Shown piece after piece: positions 1-10,990 of a stretch of 64,000 nucleotides of DNA. The notes under the pieces are model-generated. The model had not been told where the DNA came from. It made no database searches and worked only from the letters and a program-made list of their open reading frames with translations. The stretch covers positions 200,533-264,532 of the forward strand of contig NW_005200774.1 of NCBI RefSeq assembly GCF_000372725.1, read 5' to 3'. Every line of letters starts with the position of its first letter. Position 1 is the stretch's first letter. The translations under genes and the position numbers were made by a program. The DNA is from Emiliania huxleyi CCMP1516. Lineage: Eukaryota > Haptophyta > Isochrysidales > Noelaerhabdaceae.

Positions 1-606
1 GCTCCGCGCGGAGGCGGCGGCGGAGGCGGCGGCGTCCGGGCGTCGGGCTGAGCCCTCGCTCTGCGTCGCGCGCGGTCGGACCGGCGCCTCGCCCTCCCTG
101 CCCGCTGATGCGTTGCCGCCGAGGCCGCCGCCGCCGCCGCCCGCTGCGCCGTCCAGGTCCATCTCAAACTGCATCTCGGACGACTCGGGCGCGGCGGCAG
201 GGCCCATCCGCGGACTCGGGCCGGCGGGCTGGCTTCTGGCACGCCGGGGAGCGCCTGGCGCGGCGGTCGAGCTCATGCAGCAGCGGCGGTGTTCCACGGG
301 GGCGCCTGCAGGCATCGGCGGAGGGGAGGGGCGCGGGATCGGCGGGCGCGCGCCGGGGCACGCGCAGCACGCGCGACCGCAAAGGAGCCGGAAGGGGCGC
401 CCGCCGCAAGGGGGGCGGAGTGCGCCCGGCGGTGCGACGAAAGTAGAAAGGAGGAGGAGCCGCGGACCTTCGCACTGTGTCGAGCTCTTGCCGGCAGGTA
501 CTCTGCGATGAACGATTGCCGAGTTTTGTTTTTCTTCAAGCTTAGAGTACAAGCCCCTCTCACAGCAGACTGGCACGAACTAGCAGGAGAAAAAGAAAGC
601 GGTGCA

Positions 607-1303
607 ATGTCGGCGGCGCTTTTCGGCTTGTTGCTTGGCAGCTCTGCTGCGGCGCTCCGCTTCTCTCCGCCTGCTTCCCCCCCCGCCGCCGCCGCCCACC
701 CCGCCGCCAGAGCCTCGCCGCCGGTCGCTGGTTTCTGGAGCCGGATTCGCGGGCGATCGACCCGAACGGCGCCTCCGCCTTCGCCTTCGCCGCCTGCCGC
801 GACTCCGTCTACCGCGGTGCTCAACCCGCCCACGCCTGGCCTCACGCACCTCGAGGACGAGGCCGCGTATCGCGCCAAACTTGCGCAGGCAGAAAGTGAG
901 AGCCGCGTCGTGTGCATCAAGTTTTATGCGTCGTGGTGCAGAGCGTGCAAAGCGATGGCGCCAAAGTACAAGCGCGTGGCCGACGACTGGCCCGAGATTG
1001 AGTTTTGCGAGGTGCTGTTCGACACCAACAAGGCGCTGTGCAAGGGCCTCGGCATAAAGGTCCTCCCATACATAGAGGTTGTGGCGGGCTCGGCTGGAAA
1101 GGCATCGACCGACCTCCACCCCGCCGGCCCTGTCCCACCCCACCCTGTCCCATCCCGCCGGCCCTGTTCCGCAGGTGGAGGGCTTCTCCTGCGGGCCGAG
1201 CAAGATCAGCTCGCTCATGGAGAAGCTCGAGGTGCACTCTGGCTGCGAGGAGATTCCGTGCACGAGCGTGGCAGACCAGCTTGATATGATCGAGCGACTG
1301 TGA
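607..1303 (+). CDS. Secreted/organellar thioredoxin-like protein
   Basis: Two exons, 607-1101 and 1175-1303, give 207 aa. The N-terminus (MSAALFGLLLGSSAAALRF) looks like a signal or plastid-targeting leader and is followed by a Pro/Ala-rich stretch. The thioredoxin fold follows, with active site FYASWCRACKAMAPKY (WCRAC, a variant of WCGPC, probably still a redox dithiol) and the cis-Pro strand KVLPYIEV. The 73-nt intron starts with GC (AAG|gcatcg) and ends with cag. This joins VVAGSAGK to VEGFSCGPSK, the expected beta4-beta5-alpha4 order. A GT donor at 1078 would delete part of that strand, so I prefer GC. Substrate and compartment cannot be read from the sequence. The ORF is open upstream to 289, but the leader argues for the start at 607. 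Confidence 0.8.
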
Positions 1304-1660
1304 CCACCCTTTCTGTCCACTCGCACCATGTGAGTGAGAGTGACTCGACTCTCTGTGCGAGGTGTTTGCTTCCCCGCCGGATTGCAGGCAGGAAGGCTCA
1401 CTCTGCAATGGTCGTCGCGCTATCCGCTAGAGCAGCTTCGAAGGGCAAGGGGGGTGTGGGCGCGTGTGGGCGCGGGGCCTGAGAGAGGACACGTACTCGT
1501 ACATGTAACGCAGAACGAGATCGCACATTGCGTATGCCATACTTTTACATGCACAGGCTGACCCACAGGACAGAAGTAATACACACACAGAGGACAAGAC
1601 AGTTTTCTACAGCGATTACGCGCGCATTAGGTACTGTATGGCATTACGCCCAGTCCAGAG

Positions 1661-1663
<3 letters not shown>

Positions 1664-1695
<32 letters not shown>
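1664..1695. repeat. (GT)n microsatellite
   Basis: About 16 GT units in the space between the convergent thioredoxin-like and SEC14-like genes. Confidence 0.95.
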
Positions 1696-1696
<1 letters not shown>

Positions 1697-1771
1697 CCGC
1701 GGGGAAGCACCGCCACACCGGGGGTGTGGCGCGATCTCGGATGATCATGTCGGGCCCACGTCTCCGGGAGC

Positions 1772-4156
1772 TCACCGCAAGCCGAGCCGCTCGAGGTCGT
1801 CCGCCGGCATGTAGCCGCGGCCGAGCAGCTCCGGCCCGTGCTCCTCGACCGCCGCTCGCACCGCAGCCGACCAGCTGGTCGGGGACGCCTCGCCTACGGC
1901 AATCAAGGCCGAGTCACGGCTCGGCGCGGTCGCAGCTTGTGGGGAACGCCGCCTCGCCGGTGGTGAGCGTGATGCCCGCCTCGGCAAAGGTGCGCCGCCA
2001 GCCCGAGCCGAGGATGGAGAACTTTTGCACCGTGATCGGGTGGATGAAGGACTTAGCGACGCCCCAAGCGGTCCGAAAGACGAGCGGCGCCTGCTCTCGG
2101 TTTCAGACGGACGGGAGTGAGAGGGAAGGGGGGGGGCGTCTCTCGTGGTCCGGAGGGCGAGGGGCGCGCGTTGATGACGTAGAAGCGGAAGGCTGTCTCG
2201 GGGTAGTGCCATCCTAAGGACAGCTCCGAGAAGGTTCCGAGAAGGTTCCTAGCCTACGGGCCTCGGGGTAGTGCCCAGCCGAAGGTCTCGTTGACCCGCT
2301 TGCAGAGCCGGACGAACCTGGGGGGCGGGGGAGAGGCGAACCGGCACTGATCAGCACAGCGACATTCTCGTTGCGGCGGGCGGTGGGCGGTGGGCGGTGG
2401 GTGGTGGGTGTGGTGGTGGTGGTGGTGGTGGTGGTGGTGGTGGTGGTGGTGGTGGTGGTGGTGGTGGTGGTGGGTGGTGGGTGGTGTCGAGGCCCTCGCC
2501 TCGAGCCGACATGGGAGAGGGACAGCCCCTCGAGGTCGATCACGACAACCACCTGGGGCGAGGGAAGAGGGGCAGGGAGGGGCGTGGGCACAGCGAGCCC
2601 GCCGCTGGCGCCTCCCTCACCCCCCTGCGCCGCGCTGCAACCCCCTCCCCCTCCCTCTCTGCCCGCTGCATGCCTTGTAGAGCCGGCGGCCGAGCCGGGT
2701 CGAGTTTGCGGTCGAGAGGAGCCGCACAGCCTCCCGAGAGAACGCCTACTCCGCCGCAGGACCCCGGGTGGCCGTCCTGCCCCGAGGGCCACCGCACGCT
2801 CTCTCGGCGGGTCTCGGAGAGAGCGTTCAAGGTCTCGAGAGAGCGTGGTCTCGAGGTCTCGAGGTCTCGAGGTCTCGAGGTCTCGGAGAGAGGACTCGGA
2901 GGCGCGACCTCGCCTGCTGGCGCAGGGACTCTCTAGGAAGTGTCTAGGAAGTGACCTCGCCTGCTGGCGCAGGCACTCCTCCTATATCTCCCCTCTCTCC
3001 CCCTCTCTCGCCTGCTGGCGCAAGCACTCCTCCTATATCTCCCCTCCCTCCCCCTCTCTCCCCCTCCCTCCCCATCTCTCGCCTGCTGGCGCAAGTACTC
3101 CTCCTATATCTCCCCTCCCTCCCCCTCTCTCCCCCTCTCTCGCCTGCTGGCGCAAGTACTCCTCCTCGCTGAACGCCTTGAGGAGCTCCGCGACTCGGAC
3201 CTACTCAGGCGGCATCGGCTGAGGAGGGACCACTCCCCCAGAGCGCGAGCACCTCCGCGACTCCTCGCACCCGGCCAAGCCGCTCGAGCACGACGAGATG
3301 GCCTACTCGTGTGTCGCGCGCCAGGACTCAGCTTTGACGAGTCCGGGCCGCGGAGGGGGGGAGGCGTCGCGGCGAGGAGGCCGAGTGAGTCGTGACCGAT
3401 GAGGCCCGACGGGCAGAGCTCCTCGAACAGCTCTCTCCTCGCCGGCGGGGCTCCGAAGCAGATGCCGCATGCGCCCATCTCCTCGCGCCACGCCAGCGCG
3501 CGCTCCAAAAACACAAACGACGCTTGCGACCAGTCGGGGCGGTAGGCGTAGCCGCGCGTGAAGGTGACGAGGAGGTCGCGCGGGCAGGCCGCTGCCGCCT
3601 CCTCGCCCAGCCAGCCGCGGATCGCCCGAACCACCTCGAGCTCTCCGTCAGAGAGCGGCTCCCACTCTGCGGCCGGCACGACGCCGGCGTGCTTGTCCTT
3701 GGGGTCGGGAAGCAGCGTCGCGAGGCAAGGCCTGGAGGAGGAGGCCGCCGCCTGGCTGCTCGCGCCCTCGCTCCTCCTCCCGTCGCGGCTCGCGGCGGGC
3801 GCGACCTGCTCCACCTCACCGACCTGCTCGAGCTCCAGCTCCACCTCGACATCACCCACCGTTGTTGTTGCTGCCGCCGCCGCATCCCCGCCGTCCACCG
3901 CCACCGCCTCCACGCTCTCCGCCGCGGCATCCCGGCTCTCCGCCGCGGCATCCACGCTATCCGCCGCCGGCTCCGCCCTGGGTGGCATGTCGTCAACCGA
4001 GCACAGAGACTCTTGGCTAGACGATGGCGCGGACGGCGGCAGACAACAGGCGTTGCTTCCCGCCGGCGCCAGGCGAGCTGTGCTCCAGCTCGCCTCCACC
4101 ACCGTCCTCTGAATTGCGGGTTCGGAAGGTGCTCGGGAACAAGCAGTCCCCATCAC
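1772..4156 (-). CDS. SEC14-like CRAL-TRIO lipid-transfer protein
   Basis: Nine exons in gene order: 4156-3382, 3302-3271, 3200-3144, 2745-2674, 2552-2500, 2317-2280, 2213-2170, 2090-1937, 1893-1772. They sum to exactly 449 codons (448 aa). Exon 1 carries an acidic Ala-rich N-terminus (a later start near 3989 is possible) and a CRAL-TRIO N-terminal helix region ending FLERALAWREEMGA. Splicing then restores the lipid-binding core: DSLGHLVVLERLGRV, VVVVIDLEGLSLSHVGSR, ETFGWHYPETAFRFYVIN and INAPLVFRTAW, with the Sec14 'INAP' signature formed across a junction. Members exchange phosphatidylinositol and other hydrophobic ligands at membranes. Seven of eight introns use GC donors; only 3270-3201 uses GT. 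The last intron (1936-1894) and its phase are the least certain. Confidence 0.85.
2410..2486. repeat. (TGG)n microsatellite inside a SEC14 intron
   Basis: About 25 trinucleotide units fill intron 2499-2318 of the SEC14-like gene. The repeat creates long spurious reading frames (poly-Gly, poly-Val, poly-Trp) on both strands. Confidence 0.95.
2911..3146 (-). repeat. Intronic minisatellite built from the end of a SEC14 exon
   Basis: The 3' end of exon 3200-3144 (encoding EEYLRQQ, followed by the GC donor) recurs at about 3080, 3009, 2958 and 2911. Copies are separated by pyrimidine-rich spacers (CTCCCC and CCTATATCTCC on the + strand). Each copy carries a potential donor identical to the real one. 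Confidence 0.85.
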
Positions 4157-4201
4157 AACGCGGCGGCGAAGAATTTAAACAAAACAAGTCCAGCCCGCTC
4201 C

Positions 4202-4286
4202 AAGTGCTCCGCCACCCCGCCCCCCACCCCACACCTCACATCCCACACCCCACCCCACACCCCACACCCCACACCCCACACCCCAC
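4202..4286. repeat. CCCCACA-type tandem repeat
   Basis: Short CCCCACA/CCCACAC units just upstream of the SEC14-like gene start. Between about 4370 and 4900 I see no supportable gene. Confidence 0.8.
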
Positions 4287-4908
4287 CGAATTCGCAGCTC
4301 GGCGGAGCTCGGGTTCAAGGCGTCAGGGGTAGGGTAGGGAACGATCTGAATTCCTACCTCCATTTAAACGTGTAACGCGACTACACTTACAACGCTCTAA
4401 GCAGGCCGTACCCAGCACGCCATCTCGTGCGGGCCGGCGTAGCAGTGGCGTATGGACACATGCGACATAGGCACCTCGCCCCGCGCGCGCTTCGCGGAAT
4501 TCGCTTCGCGTGTACAGAACAAAATGGTATTGCTAAAAATCTCTCTCTCGCGTGTAGCCACTCGTTGCCGCAGCTCGCGTGCACCCTGCGGCGCACATAC
4601 GCGGGGGTCGCGGCTACACGGGTGAATGCACCCCATGGCTACACGTGCGGGCACGCACCAAGTTGAGGCAGCCCTTGATCTGGTACCATGGCAGCCGCCG
4701 CGGCAGCCGCCGGCGCGGGCGCCGTGGTCGAGGCGGCTGGCGCTGGTGCGATCGCGTGGGGAAACACGTGCTTGGGGCTGGGGTGAATACGACACTCTGT
4801 CGCACTCACGGACTGAAGTCAGGAGACTGCCGGCGGCCCGAGACTGAACGACAGGGCCTCGCTCCGAGGCCCTCACACGACCCTCGTGTGGCGTTCAGAG
4901 AGAGATCG

Positions 4909-7599
4909 TTAGGGCGGAGGCGACGAGGGTGGCGGCGGAGACGGAGGCGGCGCCGACGGAGGCGGCGGCGACGGCAGTGGCGGCAACGGAGGCGGCGACG
5001 GAGGCGGCGGCGAGGGAGGAGGTGGCGAGGGCGGCGGTGGAGAGGGTGGTGGCGGCGAGGACGGTACTATGTTGGGTGGCGTCAAAGGCGATGGTGCTGG
5101 AAGCAGAGGTGGGGGCATCGAAGGCGGATGCAGTCGAAAGGGCGACGTTGGCGACGGCGGCGCCGTTGAAGACTGCGGATTGATCCGTCGGCACCCTCCG
5201 CATGCGCATGTCGCGGGGCACGCCGCTGTTATTCTGTCTCCATATCGGGAGTCCGTACAGTAACGCCCCAGCATCGAGCAAGAGGCATCTTCTTGCCCCT
5301 CGATAGCATACGGGAGAAGTCCCGCTGTGTCTGCGGGGCACACCTCGATGCAGGCGCCGCATGACGCAGGGCATTCGCGCTTCACCTGACAGCCGTAGGC
5401 GGCGTCGTGGCACAAGTCGTACGCAAACGCCAAGTCGCTACAGCTGAGCTGGGTCATATCATACGCGAGGAAGCTTGGAACTAGCCAGTCCGCACACGCA
5501 GGCGGCAGCGGCGGTGAGAACACGGCCAGTGGCTGCGAAGGAGGAAGCAGTGGAGTGGTTGGCGTCTCTGAAGCCACGAGTAAGGCTACGTGTGACGCCA
5601 CTGGCCGCAACGGCGGCAAGAGTGGCGGCGGTGGTGGTGCTAAAAGAGGCGATGGGTATGACAGCGGTGGCGGTGGTGACGCCGAGGGCGGTACCGGGAG
5701 CGTCGGGGTGCCGGGTGGTGCTGCGGGCAGCAGCGGTGGGGGTGGAGGCGGCGGCAACGGCTGCAATGGCGGCGGCAGCGGCGGCAGCAGCAGAGGCGCC
5801 ACCGAAGCGGGAGGCGCATGTGTTTGCCGGCAGCCTCCGCAAGCGCACGTCGCAGGGCACGCTGCAGAGACCCCAGCTCTAAAGTGGGCGTGGTCGCAAA
5901 ACCGCTCAAGCGATGAGCATGAAACAGCCTGGCCGTTTATGGCGAACGAGGTGCTGCCCGGGGTATCTGCCGCGCAGGCATCTATGCATGCGCCGCAGGA
6001 GGCTGGGCACTCGCGCTTGATCTGGCAGCCGTGAGCTGGGTCGTCGCACAAACCGTACTGGAAGGCTAGGTCAAAGCAGCTCAGCTGCGAGCCATCACTT
6101 GTGCGAAAATCTGGCAAGCGCCGGTCGGCACATGGAGAGGGCAGCGGGCGGCGTGGGGGAAGGCTAGGCGGCGTCAGGAAAGGCACCAGCGGCACCGGCG
6201 GCTGTGGCGACGGCGAGGGCGATAGCGGTGGGGATGGTCGCGGCGACGGCGGTGACAGCGGCAGCATTGGGCTGCCGGGTGGCGATGCCGGCAGCAGCGG
6301 TGGGGGTGGAGGCGGCGGCAACGGCTGCAATGGCGGCGGCAGCGGCGGCAGCAGCAGAGGCGCCACCGAAGCGGGAGGCGCATGTGTTTGCCGGCAGCCT
6401 CCGCAAGCGCACGTCGCAGGGCACAGTGCAGTTACCCCAGCTCTCAGGTGGGCGTGGTCGCAGTACCGCTCAAGCGATGAGCAGGAGGCAGCCTCGCCGT
6501 CCACGATGTAAGACGCGCTGCCCGGGGTATCTGCCGCGCAGACATCGATGCACGCGCCGCAGGAGGCTGGGCACTCGCGCTTGATCTGGCAGCCGTAAGT
6601 TGGATCGTCGCACATGTCATACTCGACCGCTAGGTCAAAGCAGTCGAGCTGCGAGCCGTCACTTGCTCGGAAGTTGGGCACGGGCCGGTCGGTGCATGCG
6701 GAGGGTGGCGATGAAGGCTGCGGCGAGGGTGGCGGCGGCAGGAAAGGCGGTGGCGGGATCGGCGGCAGTGGCGACGGCGAGGGCAATAGTGGGGACGGTG
6801 CCGGCAGTGGCGATAGCAAGGGTGGAAGCATGAAGGGTGACAGCGGCTGCGTTGATCTACTGGGCGGTGCTGAGAGCAGCGTCGATAGTGGAGAAGGCGG
6901 CTGCGGCTGCGGCTGCGGCTCCGACGGCGGCGGCGCTGCCGCTGACAGCGCATCTGTCTGCAGACAGCCTCCACAAGCGCACGTCGTGGGGCACGCTGCA
7001 GTAATCTCAGTCCCAAACTGTGCGTGTTCGCAGTAGCCCTCGAGTGCCGAGCAGAGGGCAGCCTCGCCGTTCACGATGTAAGAGGTGCTGCCCGGGGTAT
7101 TTGCTGTGCAGGCATCGATGCACGCGCCGCAGGAGGCAGGGCACTCGCGCTTGATCTGGCAGCCGTAAGCCGGGTCGTCGCACAAGCCGTACTGGAAGGC
7201 TAAGTCAAAGCAGCTGAGCTGCGAGCCGTCACTCGCGCGGAAATTTGGTTCTAGCCAATCGGCGCAAGGGCCAAGAGCCTCCGTCGCAGTGTGCATGCCA
7301 GGCTGGAGCTGAGAGGAAGGACGGACGCATGTTTGATTCGCGTTCCGAAACGGCGCGTCTTGTATTTGGAAGAAGAGGAATTTGAAATTTCCGCGCCCCA
7401 CTGACGGCGAGGGCGCCGCCGCGGCGGGCAGGTGGCTCAGGCAGGCGTTCCATCTCTCGGCGTCGGTCGGGATGGAGAGAGAGGGATGCTTGCTTGGATG
7501 GATGGACGAGCGAGCGAGCGAGCGAGAGGAGGATGATGGATGGGACGGAAGCTGGGAAGAGCATTGGGTTGGACGACGAAAAAACAACTCCGTTTGCAA
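4909..7599 (-). CDS. Proline-rich extracellular protein with four paired ShK-like Cys modules
   Basis: One open frame of 896 aa. Four modules, at about 7290-7000, 6690-6400, 6130-5820 and 5500-5180, each hold two cysteine-rich units. The first has the pattern C..(x)..CFDLAFQYGLCDD..YGCQIKRECPASCGAC and the second ends ACPTTCACGGC. Both resemble the ShK/ShKT fold (PF01549), widespread in secreted algal and plant proteins and not by itself evidence of a toxin. The linkers are rich in SPPPP/PPPLPP, as in hydroxyproline-rich wall proteins, so an extracellular or cell-covering role is inferred. No signal peptide is visible. The first 100 residues look non-conserved, so an upstream exon may supply the true start, or Met at 7296 may be used. 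Modules 2 and 3 share a near-identical stretch of more than 110 bp (about 6298-6422 and 5726-5842), implying recent duplication. Confidence 0.75.
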   Translation of the reverse strand: MQTELFFRRPTQCSSQLPSHPSSSSRSLARSSIHPSKHPSLSIPTDAERWNACLSHLPAAAAPSPSVGRGNFKFLFFQIQDAPFRNANQTCVRPSSQLQPGMHTATEALGPCADWLEPNFRASDGSQLSCFDLAFQYGLCDDPAYGCQIKRECPASCGACIDACTANTPGSTSYIVNGEAALCSALEGYCEHAQFGTEITAACPTTCACGGCLQTDALSAAAPPPSEPQPQPQPPSPLSTLLSAPPSRSTQPLSPFMLPPLLSPLPAPSPLLPSPSPLPPIPPPPFLPPPPSPQPSSPPSACTDRPVPNFRASDGSQLDCFDLAVEYDMCDDPTYGCQIKRECPASCGACIDVCAADTPGSASYIVDGEAASCSSLERYCDHAHLRAGVTALCPATCACGGCRQTHAPPASVAPLLLPPLPPPLQPLPPPPPPPLLPASPPGSPMLPLSPPSPRPSPPLSPSPSPQPPVPLVPFLTPPSLPPRRPLPSPCADRRLPDFRTSDGSQLSCFDLAFQYGLCDDPAHGCQIKRECPASCGACIDACAADTPGSTSFAINGQAVSCSSLERFCDHAHFRAGVSAACPATCACGGCRQTHAPPASVAPLLLPPLPPPLQPLPPPPPPPLLPAAPPGTPTLPVPPSASPPPPLSYPSPLLAPPPPPLLPPLRPVASHVALLVASETPTTPLLPPSQPLAVFSPPLPPACADWLVPSFLAYDMTQLSCSDLAFAYDLCHDAAYGCQVKRECPASCGACIEVCPADTAGLLPYAIEGQEDASCSMLGRYCTDSRYGDRITAACPATCACGGCRRINPQSSTAPPSPTSPFRLHPPSMPPPLLPAPSPLTPPNIVPSSPPPPSPPPPSPPPPSPPPPSPPPLPPLPSPPPPSAPPPSPPPPSSPPP

Positions 7600-8102
7600 A
7601 AGCGAGGGATCTGCAGAAACGAGAAACCGTGTTTCTCTTCTGCAGCTGGTGAACTGTATCGTCGTCGTCGTCTCTAGCCAGTCACTCTAACTCTCAGAGA
7701 TGGGCTAAAGAGGATCCGGAGCGCGGTAAGACTCGTGGGGCTCTCTCCGAAAGGAGCGTAGCGTACGCGGAGGGAGCTCAGAGTTTCCCCGTTCTCTGGA
7801 ACCTCTTGGAGCAAGAGGAACTCGCAAGAGACGAATGCGATTCGATCGGGCGGTAGATGAGGGATGGTGGTGGGTCGCTTGAGAACTGGTCGATTGGCGC
7901 CTGTCTGAGCAGGAGCCGACGCTAGTCGGGAGCTGTGTCAGGAGCCTCGTGGCGCTCGGAGGTCCCGCGCACAAAGCGGCGGGCAGCGGCGGGCGCGGGG
8001 GTAAGGGTTCCCGCCCGCTAGGCGCTGCCCTCTGCGCCGAGGCTCGACCCGCTTCTCCTCAGTTCACTAGCACAACTGAAGTTTTGTTTATCACTTCCGA
8101 CA

Positions 8103-9543
8103 ATGCTCGCCAGAGCTTGGCGCGGCGCTTTGCGGCGAGGCGGCGGCTCGCTCCACCGCCGCCACCTGCCCGCCTCCGCAGCTGCCTGCCGCTTATACTC
8201 CTCCGCCACAACCACGCGCGACGAGTCTCTCGACGCCGAGCTCGCCCGCGTCGCATCCTATAGCCAGACGTCGGTCTCGCTCAAGGCACAGGGACTCCGC
8301 AGCGCCGCCTATCACTGCCGCCCTTCGCGTCCAGCCCGTCTCGCCGCCGCCCTTCATGCCACCGAGCTCGCACTCACCCGCCGCTAGCCACCCTTGCCAC
8401 GAAACCTCGCGCGCATTTTCAAACATCACGCAAAAACGCCTCCGCCACCGCTGCCTCCAGGCGACGCTGGACACGGGGCTGGGCCTGCTGCTCCCGGGGG
8501 AGGAGGATGCGTCGGGGATGACCCGCCGCCAGCGCACGCTCATACAGATCGCGACCTTCCTCAAACGCGAGCTGCCAGTGCGGCTGGCGCGGAGAGTGAT
8601 TGAGCTAAAGCAGCTCCCCGAGGGACTCGACGCGATGCCTTCGGTCATTCGGGTGAGGGAGTGGTACGAGCAGTCCTTCGTCGAGATCCGCCGCTCCAAG
8701 AAGCCGGTCGACGCCGAGGGCGAGGCTGAGTTTTGCGAGCTGCTACACAACATCTACCAGCGGCACGCGCCGACGCTGGTGACGATGGCGCGTGGAGTGC
8801 ACGAGCTGCGCCAGAAGCTCCGGGCGGAGCGGGGCGAGAAGTACGACTTGTCCGACGCCGCGCCGATCCACGGCTTCCTCGACTCCTTCTACATGTCGCG
8901 CATCGGCATCCGCATCTTGATAGGGCAGTATTTGGAGCTGCACCACGAGACGCAGCCGGAGGGGTACGTCGGCCTCATCAACCGGTCGACCTCGCCTGCT
9001 TTCATCGCCGAGCAGGCGATGGCGGATGCGACGTACTTGTGCGAGCGCACGCACGGCGATGCGCCGGAGGTGCTGATTGAGGGCGCTACCGGCTGCACCT
9101 TCACCTACATCCCCTCGCACCTCTACTACTGCCTCTTCGAGCTGCTCAAGAACTCGCTGCGCGCAGTGTGCGAGACGCACGGCGTCGACGGCGAGATGCC
9201 TCCGATCAAGGTGGTCATCGCGTCGGGGGAGCAGAACGAGGACGTCGTCATCAAGGTCTCCGACGAGGGCGGCGGCATCCCGCGCTCGCACATGCCGCGC
9301 ATCTTTTCCTACCTCTTCACCACCGCCACGCCCGCCTTCGACTCTGGCTCGTCCATCTTCTCGTCGGCCGGCGACCACGGCACTGACTCCCCCCTTGCCG
9401 GGCTCGGGTATGGCCTGCCCATCTCGAGGACGTACGCGCGCTACTTTGGCGGAGACCTCAACATCATGTCGATGGAGGGGTACGGCACCGACGCATTCCT
9501 CCACCTCTCGCGCCTCGGAAACCGGTCCGAGCCGCTGCCGTGA
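8103..9543 (+). CDS. Mitochondrial pyruvate/branched-chain alpha-ketoacid dehydrogenase kinase
   Basis: Exons 8103-8285 and 8461-9543 give 421 aa. The N-terminus (MLARAWRGALRRGGGSLHRR) is an Arg-rich mitochondrial presequence. The PDK-type helical domain contains FLKRELPVRLARR and FYMSRIGIRILIGQY. The GHKL ATPase part has the N-box ELLKNSLRA, the G1 box DEGGGIP and the G2 box GLGYGLPIS. The enzyme phosphorylates and inactivates the E1 subunit of a mitochondrial 2-oxoacid dehydrogenase; whether PDK or BCKDK cannot be decided by eye. The intron starts with GC (CTCAAG|gcacag) and joins SVSLK to ATLDTGLG. The gene is divergent from the ShK-module gene across about 500 bp that must hold both promoters. 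Length matches the family. Confidence 0.93.
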
Positions 9544-10039
9544 AGGCGGGCATGGAGGGGGACGGGAGGCGGGGAGGGAGGCAGCGGGCGGGCGGGCGCT
9601 AGCAGCCTCGCGCTGCAGGTCTGCACAGGCTCGCCCCGCCCGCGCTTCGCCCAGCGGGAGCAAGAGGCGTCCCCACGGAGGTCCGGAGGTACGGCGGGCG
9701 GCTGGTCGGGACGGCAGGTCGGGCTGGGCCGCAGCAGCTCGGCGGCGCGGGCGGCGGGCGGAGGTGTCGCCCTCTCATAGTACTCATAGCAGCGCGATCG
9801 CCGAGATCCGCGAGAGCGAGAGGAGAGAAGCCATTAGTTTGATACGCCCGACGGGCACTTGGAGCACTTGAGTCGGTGACTTGGAGCACTTGAAGGAGTG
9901 TGCAGAGATTTTCTCGATATGAAGCCGTCGTCTGCGCCTTGTTAGTGCCAGCGCGCGCCAGTCCCGTCACCAGTGTCGTGTGTGTATCGCGCCACTCGCT
10001 TCCGCGCACACTCGACCTCGCCCGTACCAACATCGCGAA

Positions 10040-10990
10040 ATAAATAAAAACGGTCAAACTCTGAGACGAGATGGGATTTAGGGACATGTGTCCCCGCCCT
10101 GCACGATCTTGGTGTGAGGGATCTTCAATCCGTCCCCTCACCCCCTGGTCACTACCCGACACTAGAAGAGCAGCAAGAGTTTTGGGGCTGCGGCTACGGC
10201 TGCGGCTGCGGGAGGGGCTATGGTCGCGGGGGAGCCGCTGCGCCGCGTGGGCGCGCCTACACCGCGCTTGCTCCGCTCGCCACCTCTCGCAAAGGTCCAA
10301 AGTCATAGCCATCACCTCCTCCGGCAAGTCCTTTTCGCCTATCTTGCCGTCCAACATCGCGAGCGGCGTCAAGGAGGACGATTTGAAGCCGATCCAAAGA
10401 CCTGCTAAAGATGGCGGACCGTAGTCCGACGGACGTCGCCCAGACGTACATGCACGACCCGGCCATGACGAACACGACCGCCCTCACCAAGGGAACGAGC
10501 TACCTCAGGAAATATGTCTTGAAGGCAACAAGAACACTCCGGCCGCTTCGTTCTCAACGACAGCGCTCGCACAAGGCCGTCCTCATGGCGGAGGTGCGAT
10601 GACGTATTAGACTACATTTGGAGGCAGAAAATATTGCTGCAGGACAAGACTTCAAAGATCGAGAAGCTGCAACAACTCCTACACAGTGAAAGGCATTGGT
10701 ATGCGTCTTCCTCCTCTCTTTCCTGAAAACGTTGCGGGATTGGCTTCTGCCGCGGATCCATGGCGAGGTGCAAGGCGTGCCTGTCAGAGCAATCAGAGGG
10801 GTGGCCGTTCCCGCAGCACGACTGGTTCGAGTTCCACTTGTTGTCGACGCCGAGACGGTTGACAACTTCACGGCTTGCCTTCTCCGAACGAAGTCTTACG
10901 GAATAAATAAATAAAAACGGACACCTCTCTACTGTGAGATGGGTAAAAAGGAACAGGCCCCCGCCCTTGCGATCTTTGTGCAGGGTTCTT
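10040..10990. repeat. Two copies of a dispersed AT-rich repeat
   Basis: Copies at about 10040-10130 and 10900-10990 share AATAAATAAAAACGG, then CTCT..GAGATGGG, then CCCGCCCT.GC.GATCTT. The wider region 9544-11750 holds no gene I can support. A minus-strand frame around 10372-10150 with an SR-dipeptide run is possible but not recognisable. Confidence 0.6.

Noticed and set aside
1078..1174. GT donor at 1078 in the thioredoxin-like gene
   Set aside because: It would remove VAGSAGK from the beta4-beta5 hairpin; the GC donor at 1102 keeps the family's expected length.
2371..3222. Poly-Val/Gly/Trp frames on the + strand
   Set aside because: They arise from the TGG microsatellite and pyrimidine repeats inside introns of the minus-strand SEC14 gene.
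7949..8263. Plus-strand frame overlapping the PDK first exon
   Set aside because: The PDK frame from 8103 has a mitochondrial leader and family conservation; this one is a shadow.
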